Assembly (NCBI RefSeq): GCF_000164635.1
Contig: NZ_GG770777.1
Coordinates: 599,130 to 663,129 of the forward strand
From: Pseudoroseomonas cervicalis ATCC 49957
Lineage (GTDB): Bacteria; Pseudomonadota; Alphaproteobacteria; Acetobacterales; Acetobacteraceae
DNA length: 64,000 nt
Reading direction: 5' to 3'
Shown here: positions 26,868-35,867 of the stretch, in pieces
Layout of the letters: every line of letters starts with the position of its first letter
Position numbering within the stretch: the first letter of the stretch is position 1
The notes under the pieces: generated by a model
What the model saw: only the letters and a program-made list of their open reading frames with translations
Told to the model about the DNA's origin: nothing
Database searches by the model: none
Position numbers and translations under genes: made by a program

Positions 26868-27615
26868 CGCCGAGCGGGAGGGGCGCACCAGCTCCCTTCC
26901 CCTCGAAGCCCACATCCTCGTCGTCGAGGACGACGGGGAGATGCGCACCCTCATCGCCAAGCTCCTGCGCCAGAATGGCTTCCGGGTGACGGGCGCGCGG
27001 AACGGTGCCGAGATGTGGGACACCATGGCGCTGTCGCCGGTGGACCTTGTGCTGCTGGACGTGATGTTGCCGGGCCAGTCCGGCCTCGACCTGTGCCGGA
27101 CGATCCGCGCCAGGTCGGAGGTCCCGATCATCATGGTGACCGCCCGCGGCGAGGAGGCCGACAGGGTGGTGGGCCTCGAGCTCGGCGCCGACGACTACCT
27201 TCCCAAGCCGTTCAGCCGCCCGGAGCTGCTGGCCCGGATCCGGGCCGTCCTGCGGCGCGCCCAGGCGGGCGCGAACCGGGCCGGGATGGTCAGCGGCGAC
27301 CGCATGGTGTTCTCGGACTGGGTGCTCGACACGCGGCGCCGCGAACTGGCGGCGCCGGACGGCTCGGCGGTCGACCTGTCCAGCGGCGAGTACGACCTGC
27401 TGCTGGCCTTCTGCGAGCATCCGCAGCGCGTCCTGTCGCGGGACCAGCTGCTGGACCTCGCCCGCAACCGCATCTCGGACAGCGTCGACCGCTCGGTGGA
27501 CGTGATGGTCAGCCGCCTGCGCCGCAAGCTGGAACCGCTGCCCGACAGCCCGGCCGTCATCAAGACCGTCCGGGGCGCGGGCTACATGTTCGTCCCCGCG
27601 GTGGCGCGCCGGTGA
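26836..27615 (+). CDS. OmpR-family response regulator (copper locus, first pair)
   Basis: A 259-residue receiver plus winged-helix protein. The acidic pocket is VVEDDGEM, the phospho-acceptor Asp lies in LVLLDVMLPGQ, and the conserved Lys in DDYLPKPFSRPEL. The C-terminal OmpR domain has DLSSGEYDLLLAF and VMVSRLRRKLEP. The GTG at 26836 overlaps the end of the pseudoazurin gene; other GTG codons nearby could be used, so the start is uncertain. It overlaps the following kinase gene by GTGA. Confidence 0.9.
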   Translation: MSSPVPPVGPDAEREGRTSSLPLEAHILVVEDDGEMRTLIAKLLRQNGFRVTGARNGAEMWDTMALSPVDLVLLDVMLPGQSGLDLCRTIRARSEVPIIMVTARGEEADRVVGLELGADDYLPKPFSRPELLARIRAVLRRAQAGANRAGMVSGDRMVFSDWVLDTRRRELAAPDGSAVDLSSGEYDLLLAFCEHPQRVLSRDQLLDLARNRISDSVDRSVDVMVSRLRRKLEPLPDSPAVIKTVRGAGYMFVPAVARR

Positions 27616-28847
27616 GCCGCCTTTTGCCCGGCACCCTGGCGGGCCGCATCATCCTGGTGCTGCTGGTGGGCCTGATGGCCTTCCATGTCGGCAGCCTGTG
27701 GCTGCACCAGACGGGCAGCGACATCCTGCTGGGGAGCACGCAGCAGAAGGTCACCGCCGAGCGTGTCGCCGCCGCCGCCCGAGCCGTTGGCATGGTGCCA
27801 GCGGACGCGCGGGAAGCGGTGGCGCAGGCCCTGTCCTCGCCGGGCTTCCAGGTACGCTGGCAAACCGGCGGCGCGGCGGGCGCGACGGCCGCCCAGGACC
27901 TCGCGCTCACGGGTCACATGGAGGCGGAAGGCGCAGTCGGCCTGCCGGACGGCAGCCACCTCTGGTACCACGCCGACCCGCTGCAGGCGCAGCCGGAGCA
28001 CGCCACGCTGCTCTCCACGACCGCAATGGCGGTCGGCATCCTGGTGCTCGGACTGCTGGTGGTTCGCTTGATCGCGCGGCCGCTGCGGCAGCTCTCCAAC
28101 GCAGCCGACCGCATCGGCAGGCCTGGCCAGACGGTCACCGTGCCCGAGGAGGGCCCCCGCGAGGTCCGGCAGGCGGCCCAGGCGTTCAACCGCATGCAGG
28201 CGCGCATCGACCGCCTCATCGCCGACCGCACCCAGGCGCTGGCGGCCGTCAGCCACGACCTGCGCACGCCGCTGGCGCGCCTGCGCCTGCGGGCGGGCTT
28301 CCTGGACGACGTCGAGGTGCAGCGGCAGATCGACGCCGACCTCGACGAGATGGACGCCATGATCGGCTCCACGCTCGCCTACCTGCGGGGCGACGAGGAG
28401 CAGGAGGAGGTCCGGTCCTCCGACGTCGCGGCGATGCTCCAGACCCTCTGCGGCGACGCCGAGGACATGGGCAAGTCGGTCACCTACGAGGGGCCGCCAC
28501 AGGCGCGGCTCCCCTGCCGGGCCGTCGCCCTCAAGCGCGCCTTCGCCAACGTCATCGACAACGCGGTGAAGTACGGCACCTCCGCCCGCGTGACGCTGTC
28601 CGACATGGGCCGGGAACTCGTGGTCCGCGTCGAGGACGCGGGGCCCGGGATACCGGAGGAGAAGCTGGAGAGCGTCTTCCAGCCCTTCTACCGCCTGGAG
28701 GAATCCCGCAACCGCGGCACCGGCGGCTCGGGTCTCGGGCTGGCCATCGCGCGCCAGGCGATCGGCCGCCACGGCGGTTCGGTGACGCTGCAGAACCTCG
28801 CGGACGGCGGGCTGCGCGCCAGCATCCGCCTGCCCAGGCCAGCCTAG
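27612..28847 (+). CDS. Sensor histidine kinase (first pair)
   Basis: A 411-residue inner-membrane kinase. Two membrane segments (near residues 10-28 and 140-158) bracket a periplasmic domain of about 110 residues. HAMP, H-box AVSHDLRTPLARLRL, N-box NVIDNAVKYG, and G-boxes VEDAGPGIPEEK and GGSGLGLAIARQAIGRHGG follow. The GTG start overlaps the regulator stop (GTGA). It likely senses periplasmic copper or a related signal and controls nearby cop genes; this is inferred from location. Its stop codon is TAG. Confidence 0.9.
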   Translation: MSRLLPGTLAGRIILVLLVGLMAFHVGSLWLHQTGSDILLGSTQQKVTAERVAAAARAVGMVPADAREAVAQALSSPGFQVRWQTGGAAGATAAQDLALTGHMEAEGAVGLPDGSHLWYHADPLQAQPEHATLLSTTAMAVGILVLGLLVVRLIARPLRQLSNAADRIGRPGQTVTVPEEGPREVRQAAQAFNRMQARIDRLIADRTQALAAVSHDLRTPLARLRLRAGFLDDVEVQRQIDADLDEMDAMIGSTLAYLRGDEEQEEVRSSDVAAMLQTLCGDAEDMGKSVTYEGPPQARLPCRAVALKRAFANVIDNAVKYGTSARVTLSDMGRELVVRVEDAGPGIPEEKLESVFQPFYRLEESRNRGTGGSGLGLAIARQAIGRHGGSVTLQNLADGGLRASIRLPRPA

Positions 28848-28857
28848 GAGAATGACG

Positions 28858-29331
28858 ATGCCCACCTGGACCACGCGCCGGAGCCTCGCCACTGGCCTGC
28901 TCGGCCTGGCCGTGCTGCCCGCCGCCTGCGGCGGGCCGCCCAAGGTGGAGGCGTGGCGGGACCGGACCTGCGGCTGCTGCGGCGGCTGGGTCGAGCACCT
29001 GAGGGCCGAGGGCTTCGAGGTGGCGGACAACTTGGTGGACGCCGTCGGCCCGCACCGGCAGGCGCTCGGAACGCCTCCAGACCTGATGTCCTGCCACGCG
29101 GGGAAGGTCGGCCGCTACGCCCTGGAAGGCCATGTTCCCGCGGCCGCCATCCGGCGGCTGCTCAGGGAGGCTCCTTCGGGAGTCGCCGGGCTGTCCGTGC
29201 CCGCCATGCCCGTCGGCGTGCCGGGGATGGAGGTGCCGGGAGCGGAGCCTTCCACCTACGAGGTCGTCACCTTCGGACGCGACGGCGCCTGGCGGCCGTG
29301 GATGCGCTTCCGCGGCCTGGAGGCCGTGTGA
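28858..29331 (+). CDS. DUF411 metal-binding exported protein
   Basis: A 157-residue protein with an N-terminal export signal (TRRSLATGLLGLAVLPAACGG, Tat-like; a lipobox is imperfect). The DUF411 core is present: EAWRDRTCGCCGGWVEHL, SCHAGKVGRYALEGHVP and IRRLL. The family binds soft metals and occurs in copper and silver loci. I chose the ATG at 28858 because AGGAG lies 7 nt before it; the ATG at 28852 is too close. It follows the kinase gene by about 10 nt and is part of the copper operon. Confidence 0.85.
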   Translation: MPTWTTRRSLATGLLGLAVLPAACGGPPKVEAWRDRTCGCCGGWVEHLRAEGFEVADNLVDAVGPHRQALGTPPDLMSCHAGKVGRYALEGHVPAAAIRRLLREAPSGVAGLSVPAMPVGVPGMEVPGAEPSTYEVVTFGRDGAWRPWMRFRGLEAV

Positions 29332-29503
29332 GCGCGTCCGTGACCCACTCCTGCGGCGGGCCCTCCGGGAGCCTGCCCGAACCAACGTCGTGCATGGCGT
29401 CGTCGGCTGCCCCCTGCCCCCGCGCGCCACGCATCGTCGTCACCCTGGCCCGTCTCGATGGGCCAGGGCGCCTGCAGAACCCCTGCCACCCCTAGGAGGA
29501 CAC

Positions 29504-29887
29504 ATGGTCCAAATCATATCGAAGGCGACCGGCAAGATCGCCTTGGCTGCCACCCTGCTGCTCGGTCTCGCCGCCTGCGCGCAGCCCGGCGGTCCCCCGG
29601 CCGCCACTCCCACCTCGTCCCAGATGTCCCTGCCCCCGGCCGCGGGCACCCCGCCTGGCTCGTCCGCCGCCACGGCCACCTCGGCCGCCCAGGGCGGCAT
29701 GAGCTCCATGCCCGGCCACAACATGTCCGAGATGCAGGGTCAGGGCATGCAGGGCCACAACATGGGCGGCATGAACATGCAGCAGATGATGCAGCACTGC
29801 CAGCAGATGAAGGCGCAGGCCCAGCAGGGCACCCTGTCGCCGCAGATGCAGCAGATGATGCAGCACTGTCAGATGATGAACCACTGA
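29504..29887 (+). CDS. Met/His/Gln-rich lipoprotein
   Basis: A 127-residue predicted lipoprotein with lipobox LAAC at residues about 22-25. The mature part is Pro/Thr/Ser-rich and then carries NMSEMQGQGMQGHNMGGMN and two MQQMMQHCQ units. Met, His and a few Cys make it a likely periplasmic copper or silver buffer; binding is inferred from composition. It has AGGAGG before the ATG and is isolated by about 170 nt from the preceding gene. No named family recognised. Confidence 0.75.
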   Translation: MVQIISKATGKIALAATLLLGLAACAQPGGPPAATPTSSQMSLPPAAGTPPGSSAATATSAAQGGMSSMPGHNMSEMQGQGMQGHNMGGMNMQQMMQHCQQMKAQAQQGTLSPQMQQMMQHCQMMNH

Positions 29888-29940
29888 CCGACCCGGCGGG
29901 GCGCCACGGAGCGCCCCGTCACATGGCCTCGCCCAGCGTC

Positions 29941-30141
29941 CTAGGCGGCCGCATCGTTGGCGTAGCCCGCTGCCTGGATCGCGGCGGCGAACTCCGCCCG
30001 GGGGACGGAGGAGGTCACGGTGACGCGCCTGTTCTCGACGTCCGCGGCGAACCCAGCCGAGGCGTCCTTCTCCTTGACGGCGCGCTCCACCTTCTTGGCG
30101 CAGCCGCCGCACTTCATGCCTGGAATGTCGAAGCGGTACAT
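29941..30141 (-). CDS. Copper chaperone-like HMA protein (CopZ type)
   Basis: A 66-residue HMA domain with the metal motif GMKCGGCAKKVERAV. It is divergent from the Cu P-type ATPase, which itself lacks an N-terminal HMA domain, so this free domain probably delivers Cu(I) to the pump. ATG at 30141 has AGGGAG 6 nt upstream; a more distal start at 30213 would run through the promoter. A CueR-like -35 (30195-30200, minus strand) precedes it. Confidence 0.85.
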   Translation of the reverse strand: MYRFDIPGMKCGGCAKKVERAVKEKDASAGFAADVENRRVTVTSSVPRAEFAAAIQAAGYANDAAA

Positions 30142-30194
30142 CGTGCTCTCCCTGCGGATAACCGCATCACAGGTGGGGCTTGCCCCTGTGGGAA

Positions 30195-30251
30195 GGTCAA
30201 GGCGCCGCGACACGCCCGCTGCCCGCTTGACCTTCCCACATTGGGAAACCC
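30195..30251. promoter_or_regulatory. Divergent CueR-like promoter elements
   Basis: Rightward, TTGACC (30227-30232) is followed by the dyad TTCCCA-CAT-TGGGAA (30233-30247), the typical CueR copper operator within a long spacer. Leftward, TTGACC on the minus strand (30200-30195) is followed by TTCCCACAGGGGCAAG, a less symmetrical version. These would drive the ATPase and the HMA chaperone. No CueR gene lies in the window, so the regulator is presumably elsewhere or is one of the MerR-type proteins. Confidence 0.65.
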
Positions 30252-30305
30252 CACCTCCGGGAACAGCCGAGTGTCGGCCACAGCAGCCGCGGAGGAACCC
30301 CGCAG

Positions 30306-32678
30306 ATGGACGAGCATCAACACCACCATCACGGTCACGGCGCCCACCACGGTGGGCGCATGCCAGCGAACGACATGGAGGCCAAGGCTCGTGACCCGGT
30401 CTGCGGCATGTCCGTCGACCCGGCCAAGACGCCGCACCACGCCCACCACGGTGGTGCCGCGTTCCATTTCTGCTCGGCTGGATGCAAGGGGAAGTTCGAG
30501 GCAGATCCCGGCAAGTACCTGAAGCCTGAGCAGGCGGCTGCCCCGACGGCGGCGCAGAAGGCCGCTACCTACACCTGCCCGATGCACCCCGAGATCCGCC
30601 AGCAGGGACCGGGCAGCTGCCCCATCTGCGGGATGGCCCTGGAGCCGCTGGAGGTCACCGCCGAGGCCGTGCCCAACGCGGAACTCGCCGACATGACGCG
30701 GCGGTTCTGGGTCGGCCTCGTGCTCACCCTGCCAATCTTCATCCTGGAGATGGGCTCGCATGTTCCGGGCCTCGGCCTGCACCACTTGGTGCCACCCAGG
30801 GTCTCGGTGTGGCTCCAGTTCCTCCTGGGGACGCCTGTGGTGCTCTGGGCGGGCTGGCCGTTCTTCGTGCGCGGCTGGCAATCGGTTGTGAACCGCAGCC
30901 TGAACATGTTCAGCCTGATCGCGCTCGGCACCGGCGCCGCCTACCTCTACAGCCTGGTCGCGACCTTCACGCCTGGCGTCTTCCCGGATGGGTTCCGCGG
31001 TATGGACGGCACGGTGGCCGTCTACTTCGAAGCCGCCGCCGTCATCACCGTGCTCGTCCTGCTCGGCCAGGTGCTCGAGCTGCGCGCCCGCGAGCAGACC
31101 GGCGGCGCCATCCGCGCGCTTCTGAATATGGCGCCCAAGACCGCGCGGCGCCTCAAGGAAAACGGCGAGGACGAGGAGATCCCGCTGGCCGAGGTGCATG
31201 CGGGCGACCGGCTGCGCGTGCGCCCGGGCGAGAGCGTGCCGGTGGACGGCGAGGTGCTGGAGGGGAGCGGCGCCGTGGACGAGTCCATGGTCACCGGCGA
31301 ATCCTTGCCCGTGGAGAAGCAGCCCGGCGCCAAGGTCATTGGCGGCACGGTGAACGGCACCGGCGCGCTGGTGATGCGGGCGGACAAGGTCGGCTCCGAC
31401 ACCATGCTTTCGCGCATCGTCGCCATGGTCGCCGAGGCACAGCGCAGCCGGGCGCCCATCCAGCGCATGGCCGACACGGTGGCGGGCTGGTTCGTCCCAG
31501 CGGTCATCGTCATCGCCGTCACCGCCTTCGTCGCTTGGGCGGTGTGGGGCCCGTCGCCTGCGCTCTCCTACGGGCTGATCGCCGCCGTCTCCGTGCTCAT
31601 CATCGCCTGCCCCTGCGCGCTCGGCCTGGCCACGCCCATGAGCATCATGGTGGGCGTCGGCAAGGGAGCGTCCGCGGGCGTGCTCATCAAGAACGCCGAG
31701 GCGCTCGAGCGCATGGAGAAGGTCGACACCCTGGTGGTGGACAAGACTGGCACGCTCACCGAGGGCAAGCCCAAGGTCGTGGCCGTGGTTCCTGGGCCGG
31801 GCCTGACCGAGGCCGAGGTGCTGCCGCTGGCCGCCAGCCTGGAGCGCTCCAGCGAGCACCCGCTGGCGGCCGCTGTGGTGGCGGCGGCCAAGGAGCGCGG
31901 CGTGGCTTTCGGCGAACCCTCCGGCTTCGCCTCCATCACCGGAAAGGGCGTGACCGGCACCGTGGGCGGGCGCCAGGTCGCGCTGGGCAACGCGCGGCTG
32001 ATGCAGGAGCTTGGCGTGGAACTGGGCGACCTCGTTGCCAAGGCCGACGAGCTCCGGCGCGAGGGCGGCACGGCGCTGTTCCTGGCCGTGGACGGCGCGC
32101 CGGGCGGCGTCATCGCTGTCGCCGACCCTGTCAAGCAGAGCACGCCCGCCGCGCTGGAGAGCCTGCGTGCCAGCGGCATCCACATCGTCATGCTGACGGG
32201 CGACAACCGCACGACGGCGGAGGCGGTGGCCCGCAGGCTCGGCATCGAGGAGTTTCAGGGCGACGTGCTGCCCGAGGACAAGCACCGCATCGTCCGGGAA
32301 CTTCGCGCCCAGGGGAAGGTCGTCGCCATGGCGGGCGATGGCGTCAACGACGCTCCGGCGCTGGCGGAGGCCGACGTCGGCATCGCCATGGGCACCGGCA
32401 CTGATGTCGCCATGCAGAGCGCGGGCGTGACGCTGGTGAAGGGCGACCTCGCGGGGATCGCGCGGGCGCGGCTCCTGTCGCGTGCGGTCATGCGCAACAT
32501 CCGGCAGAACCTGTTCTTTGCCTTCGTCTACAACGCGGCCGGGGTGCCGCTGGCGGCGGGTGTGCTCTACCCGGTGCTGGGCCTGCTGCTCAGCCCCATC
32601 GTCGCGGCCCTGGCCATGGCGCTGAGCTCGGTCTCGGTGATCGGCAACGCACTGCGCCTGCGCACCACGCGCATCTGA
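30306..32678 (+). CDS. Cu(I)/Ag(I)-translocating P1B-type ATPase with YHS and HMBD domains
   Basis: A 790-residue copper-export ATPase. It begins with a His-rich stretch, then a YHS domain ([12 protein letters not shown], ~28-75) and a heavy-metal-binding domain (YTCPMHPEI ... CPICGM, ~88-115) instead of a CxxC HMA domain. The membrane core has the CPC motif in [35 protein letters not shown] and [12 protein letters not shown]. It matches SilP/CopF-like pumps, which use a separate chaperone, here probably the divergent HMA protein. Regulation by a CueR-type promoter is likely. The response regulator follows after 6 nt. Confidence 0.95.
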   Translation: MDEHQHHHHGHGAHHGGRMPANDMEAKARDPVCGMSVDPAKTPHHAHHGGAAFHFCSAGCKGKFEADPGKYLKPEQAAAPTAAQKAATYTCPMHPEIRQQGPGSCPICGMALEPLEVTAEAVPNAELADMTRRFWVGLVLTLPIFILEMGSHVPGLGLHHLVPPRVSVWLQFLLGTPVVLWAGWPFFVRGWQSVVNRSLNMFSLIALGTGAAYLYSLVATFTPGVFPDGFRGMDGTVAVYFEAAAVITVLVLLGQVLELRAREQTGGAIRALLNMAPKTARRLKENGEDEEIPLAEVHAGDRLRVRPGESVPVDGEVLEGSGAVDESMVTGESLPVEKQPGAKVIGGTVNGTGALVMRADKVGSDTMLSRIVAMVAEAQRSRAPIQRMADTVAGWFVPAVIVIAVTAFVAWAVWGPSPALSYGLIAAVSVLIIACPCALGLATPMSIMVGVGKGASAGVLIKNAEALERMEKVDTLVVDKTGTLTEGKPKVVAVVPGPGLTEAEVLPLAASLERSSEHPLAAAVVAAAKERGVAFGEPSGFASITGKGVTGTVGGRQVALGNARLMQELGVELGDLVAKADELRREGGTALFLAVDGAPGGVIAVADPVKQSTPAALESLRASGIHIVMLTGDNRTTAEAVARRLGIEEFQGDVLPEDKHRIVRELRAQGKVVAMAGDGVNDAPALAEADVGIAMGTGTDVAMQSAGVTLVKGDLAGIARARLLSRAVMRNIRQNLFFAFVYNAAGVPLAAGVLYPVLGLLLSPIVAALAMALSSVSVIGNALRLRTTRI

Positions 32679-32684
32679 CGGGCG

Positions 32685-33497
32685 ATGCCGGGGAAAGACG
32701 AGTTGGCGGACCGCTTCGACACCGAAGGACATCGGGGGCCATTGCCCGCGGACCTCCCCCCGATGTCCGGCGAAGGGAGGCATATCCTTGTCGTCGAGGA
32801 TGACGGGGATCTTCGCAAGCTCCTGCTCTCCCTGCTGCGCCGGAACGGGTTCCGGGCCACCGGCGCCCAGGACGGCGTGGAGATGCGGCGCCTCCTCGCG
32901 ACGGCGCCGGTGGACCTCGTCCTGCTCGACGTGATGCTGCCCGGCAAGTCGGGGTTCGAGCTCTGCCGCGACCTGCGGACCGAGGGACGGGTGCCGGTGA
33001 TCGTCCTCACCGCCCTGGCCGAGACCTCGGACCGGGTCATCGGCCTGGAGCTGGGTGCCGACGACTTCGTCGTGAAGCCAGCCGATCCCCGTGAGCTGGT
33101 CGCGCGCATCCGGGCAGTCCTGCGCCGCGCCGGGGGAGCAGAGGGATCACCGGGTGCGCACGGCCGCGTCGTGGCGCGCTTCGCCGGATGGGCTCTGGAT
33201 ACCCGGCGGCGCGAACTGCTCCGGCCGGATGGGGCGGCCGTCGAACTGACCAGCGGCGAGTACGACCTGCTGCTCGCCTTCGTCGAGCGGCCGCAGCGCA
33301 TCCTGACCAGGGACCAGCTCCTCGACCTCGCCCGGAACCGGCCCTACGGCGGGCTGGACCGCTCCATGGACGTGCAGATCAGCCGCTTGCGCGCCAAGCT
33401 GGGGCCTCGCCCGCACGGGGATGGCGAGATGGGCCTGATCAAGACCGTGCGTGGCATCGGCTACCTGCTCTCCAGCCCCGTGGAATGGTCGGCGTGA
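32685..33497 (+). CDS. OmpR-family response regulator (second pair)
   Basis: A 270-residue receiver plus winged-helix regulator, similar to the one at 26836: VVEDDGDLRK, LVLLDVMLPGKSG, ADDFVVKPADPREL and LTSGEYDLLLAF. It therefore looks like a paralogous two-component system. Start at 32685 gives a 26-residue leader; ATG at 32763 (MSGEGRHILVVEDD) is an alternative start. It is closely coupled to the ATPase upstream and overlaps the kinase downstream. Confidence 0.88.
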   Translation: MPGKDELADRFDTEGHRGPLPADLPPMSGEGRHILVVEDDGDLRKLLLSLLRRNGFRATGAQDGVEMRRLLATAPVDLVLLDVMLPGKSGFELCRDLRTEGRVPVIVLTALAETSDRVIGLELGADDFVVKPADPRELVARIRAVLRRAGGAEGSPGAHGRVVARFAGWALDTRRRELLRPDGAAVELTSGEYDLLLAFVERPQRILTRDQLLDLARNRPYGGLDRSMDVQISRLRAKLGPRPHGDGEMGLIKTVRGIGYLLSSPVEWSA

Positions 33498-34843
33498 GGC
33501 GCCTTCTCCCGCAGTCCCTGGCCGCGCGGACGCTCGCGGCGCTGACGATCGGCTTCGCGGTCCTCTTCGCGGCCATGGTGGGGGTCCACGACATCCTCCT
33601 CCGGCAGGCGGTGGAGCGCGGGACCGAGGAACTGCTGGCCCACCGCCTCGCCGCGCTGATGGACGCCGTAGGCGCGGCGCCCGAGGCGGATCGCGACCAG
33701 GTGGCGCATGCCCTGTCCCGGGTGGACCTGAGCGTGCATTGGCAACGTGACCCGGTGCCCACGCCGGAACACCCTCTCAGGGGCGAATGGGGCACGGTGG
33801 CGGCCCGCACCATGGCGCTGTCCGGGCTGGCCACCGAGGTGCGGGTCCGTCCCGGGCGCCACGACGCGGCATCGGACCGGATCGTCGATATCGGTGCCAT
33901 GGCGCGCCTCCAGGACGGTTCGTGGCTCGACGTGGAGATCGCGTCCCTCAACGTCCTGTCGGCCGACCGGAGCGCGCTGCACCTCTACGCGGCCGCCATC
34001 GGCCTGGCGTTGCTGCTGGTCGTCGGTGTCGCCGTGCGCTCCGTCTCGGCGCCTGTCGCCGTCCTTGCGAGGACCGTCTCCGGCATGGACGTCGAGCGCG
34101 CGGCGCTGCTCCCGGCGGCTTCCGGCCCGCGCGAGGTGAGGCAGCTGGCCGAGGCGCTGAACGACATGGCCACGAGGACACGCGACGCGTTCCGGCAGCG
34201 GACGCTCGCCCTCGGCGCGCTCTCGCACGATCTGATGTCGCCGATCGCCCGCCTGCGCCTGCGCGCCGAGGAGATGCCGGACGAGGTACGCGAACCGGTC
34301 CGGCGCGACCTCGCCGAGATGGAGACCATGGTCTCCGACGTGCTCGCCTACCTGCGGGGGGGGCATGCCGGTGAGGCCGTCCAGCCTCTGGCGTTCGCCG
34401 CGCTCCTCCGCACCGTCGTGGACGAGTTCGCCGAGGTGGGCATCCCCGTCCGCGAGGGGCGCATGGACGAGGAGGCCGTCGCGCCGGGACGGCGCGTCGC
34501 CGTGAAGCGCGCCGTGACGAACCTGGTGGCCAATGCCGCACGGCATGGGCGCGATCCCTGGGTGGAGGTCGAGGCCCGTGCCGACGAGGTGCTGGTGCGG
34601 GTCGGCGACAACGGCCCCGGCATCCCTCTGGAGGACCTGCCCCGCGTCACCGAGCCGTTCTTCCGCGGCGACCGGACGCGCGCGGCGGGCGGCGGGAGCG
34701 GCCTCGGCCTCTCGACCGCGCGCGCCATTGTCGAGGCCCACAATGGCGGGCTGACGATCGAGAGCGCCGCAGGTCGCGGAACGCTGGTGACGGTGCGGCT
34801 TCCCCGCCGGGCTGTCGGCGTGGTCGGCAATAAAACGTTGTAA
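33485..34843 (+). CDS. Sensor histidine kinase (second pair)
   Basis: A 452-residue kinase with two membrane segments and a periplasmic region of about 130 residues. The H-box is ALSHDLMSPIARLRL, followed by NLVANAARHG, VGDNGPGIPLEDL and GGGSGLGLSTARAIVEAHNGG. The ATG at 33485 (or a GTG at 33494) overlaps the regulator's end. The H-box has Met-Ser in place of the usual Arg-Thr, a small variation. It resembles the first kinase in layout but the sensor domains have diverged, so the two may respond to different signals. Confidence 0.88.
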   Translation: MVGVRRLLPQSLAARTLAALTIGFAVLFAAMVGVHDILLRQAVERGTEELLAHRLAALMDAVGAAPEADRDQVAHALSRVDLSVHWQRDPVPTPEHPLRGEWGTVAARTMALSGLATEVRVRPGRHDAASDRIVDIGAMARLQDGSWLDVEIASLNVLSADRSALHLYAAAIGLALLLVVGVAVRSVSAPVAVLARTVSGMDVERAALLPAASGPREVRQLAEALNDMATRTRDAFRQRTLALGALSHDLMSPIARLRLRAEEMPDEVREPVRRDLAEMETMVSDVLAYLRGGHAGEAVQPLAFAALLRTVVDEFAEVGIPVREGRMDEEAVAPGRRVAVKRAVTNLVANAARHGRDPWVEVEARADEVLVRVGDNGPGIPLEDLPRVTEPFFRGDRTRAAGGGSGLGLSTARAIVEAHNGGLTIESAAGRGTLVTVRLPRRAVGVVGNKTL

Positions 34844-34969
34844 TCGGACGCCGGACCCGCCGCCCGTGGCGACCGTTGAGTCGGACAACGGGAACGATGT
34901 TCACCGGCCGTGCCGCGCACGGCTTGGTCCCTGGGCACCGCTTCCCGCCACAGGAAAGGACCGAACCCG

Positions 34970-35338
34970 ATGACGATCGACCGCCGCGCAGCCCATGCGG
35001 CCGCCCTGGCCATCCTTGCCGCCCCGCTCCTGTGGGCTGCGCCCTCGCTGGCCCAAGGCAGCCACCCGGCGACGGCCCAGGGCGCCACGGCCGGGTACCA
35101 CGCGGCCATGGAGAAGATGAACCGGGAGATGGCCGCCGAGGCTCCCTCCGGCAACGCGGACCGCGACTTCGCGAGCATGATGGCCAAGCACCACCAGGCC
35201 GCCATCGACATGGCCCGCGTGGAACTCGAGCACGGCCGCGACCCCGAGATGCGGAAGGTGGCCGAGGAGGTCATCCAGAAGCAGCAGCAGGAGATCAGCC
35301 ACCTGCGGACCTGGCTGTCCCGGCAGCCCGCGAGGTGA
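34970..35338 (+). CDS. DUF305 (CopM-like) exported protein
   Basis: A 122-residue protein with a signal peptide ending near PSLAQ. The DUF305 core is AMEKMNREM, then FASMMAKHHQAAIDMARVELEHG and VAEEVIQKQQQEISHLRTWL. The His- and Met-rich MMAKHHQAAIDM stretch is the putative copper-binding motif. A strong AGGAAAGGA precedes the ATG. It lies between the second two-component system and copC and is probably periplasmic. Confidence 0.88.
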   Translation: MTIDRRAAHAAALAILAAPLLWAAPSLAQGSHPATAQGATAGYHAAMEKMNREMAAEAPSGNADRDFASMMAKHHQAAIDMARVELEHGRDPEMRKVAEEVIQKQQQEISHLRTWLSRQPAR

Positions 35339-35489
35339 GATCCACCCGGCCTGCGGCCCCGACGCAGGCAGCACCGAGCAGTAACAAATTGGTGGAATAA
35401 CGCGGCTGCACCGCGTCAACTGCCTGCCTATTGAGGAGGTCGGACCTTCACCGGGACGGCAGACCCGGCGAGCGCTGACAGGAGATCCC

Positions 35490-35867
35490 ATGCATTCTCG
35501 CCTCACCTTCCTCCGCCACGGCATCCTGGCCGCAGCCCTCGGCATCCTGGCTCCCGGGGCCGCCTCGGCGCACGCGATGCTGCACTCGTCGGACCCGGCC
35601 GATGGCGCGACGCTGAACGCGTCTCCGCGCACGCTCAACCTGGCCTTCACCGAGGACTGCCGGGTGACCTCGCTGCGCCTGCTCGACGAGAGTGGCAAGG
35701 AGCAACAAGTGCGCCGCGAGGGCAGCCGTGCCGCCTCCAGCCAGGTGACCGCCACGGTGGCCGGGTCTCTGCGTCCCGGCGCCTACCGGCTCGAGTGGCG
35801 CGCGATGGGCGATGACGGCCACGTCATGAGCGGGGCGGCGCGCTTCGCGGTGAACCCGGCCCGGTGA
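35490..35867 (+). CDS. copC: Copper-binding protein CopC
   Basis: A 125-residue periplasmic CopC. The signal is cleaved before His in ASAHAMLHSSDPADGATL, giving the N-terminal His that CopC uses for Cu(II). The end has DDGHVMSGAARFAVNPA, the standard second His region. GAGACAGGAG-like purines precede the ATG. The copD start overlaps its stop as GTGA, so the two are co-translated. Confidence 0.93.
   Translation: MHSRLTFLRHGILAAALGILAPGAASAHAMLHSSDPADGATLNASPRTLNLAFTEDCRVTSLRLLDESGKEQQVRREGSRAASSQVTATVAGSLRPGAYRLEWRAMGDDGHVMSGAARFAVNPAR

Noticed and set aside
30114-32783. Very long open frame antisense to the copper ATPase
   Set aside because: The plus-strand ATPase has all P-type motifs. The antisense translation is low complexity and also runs through the divergent promoter region.
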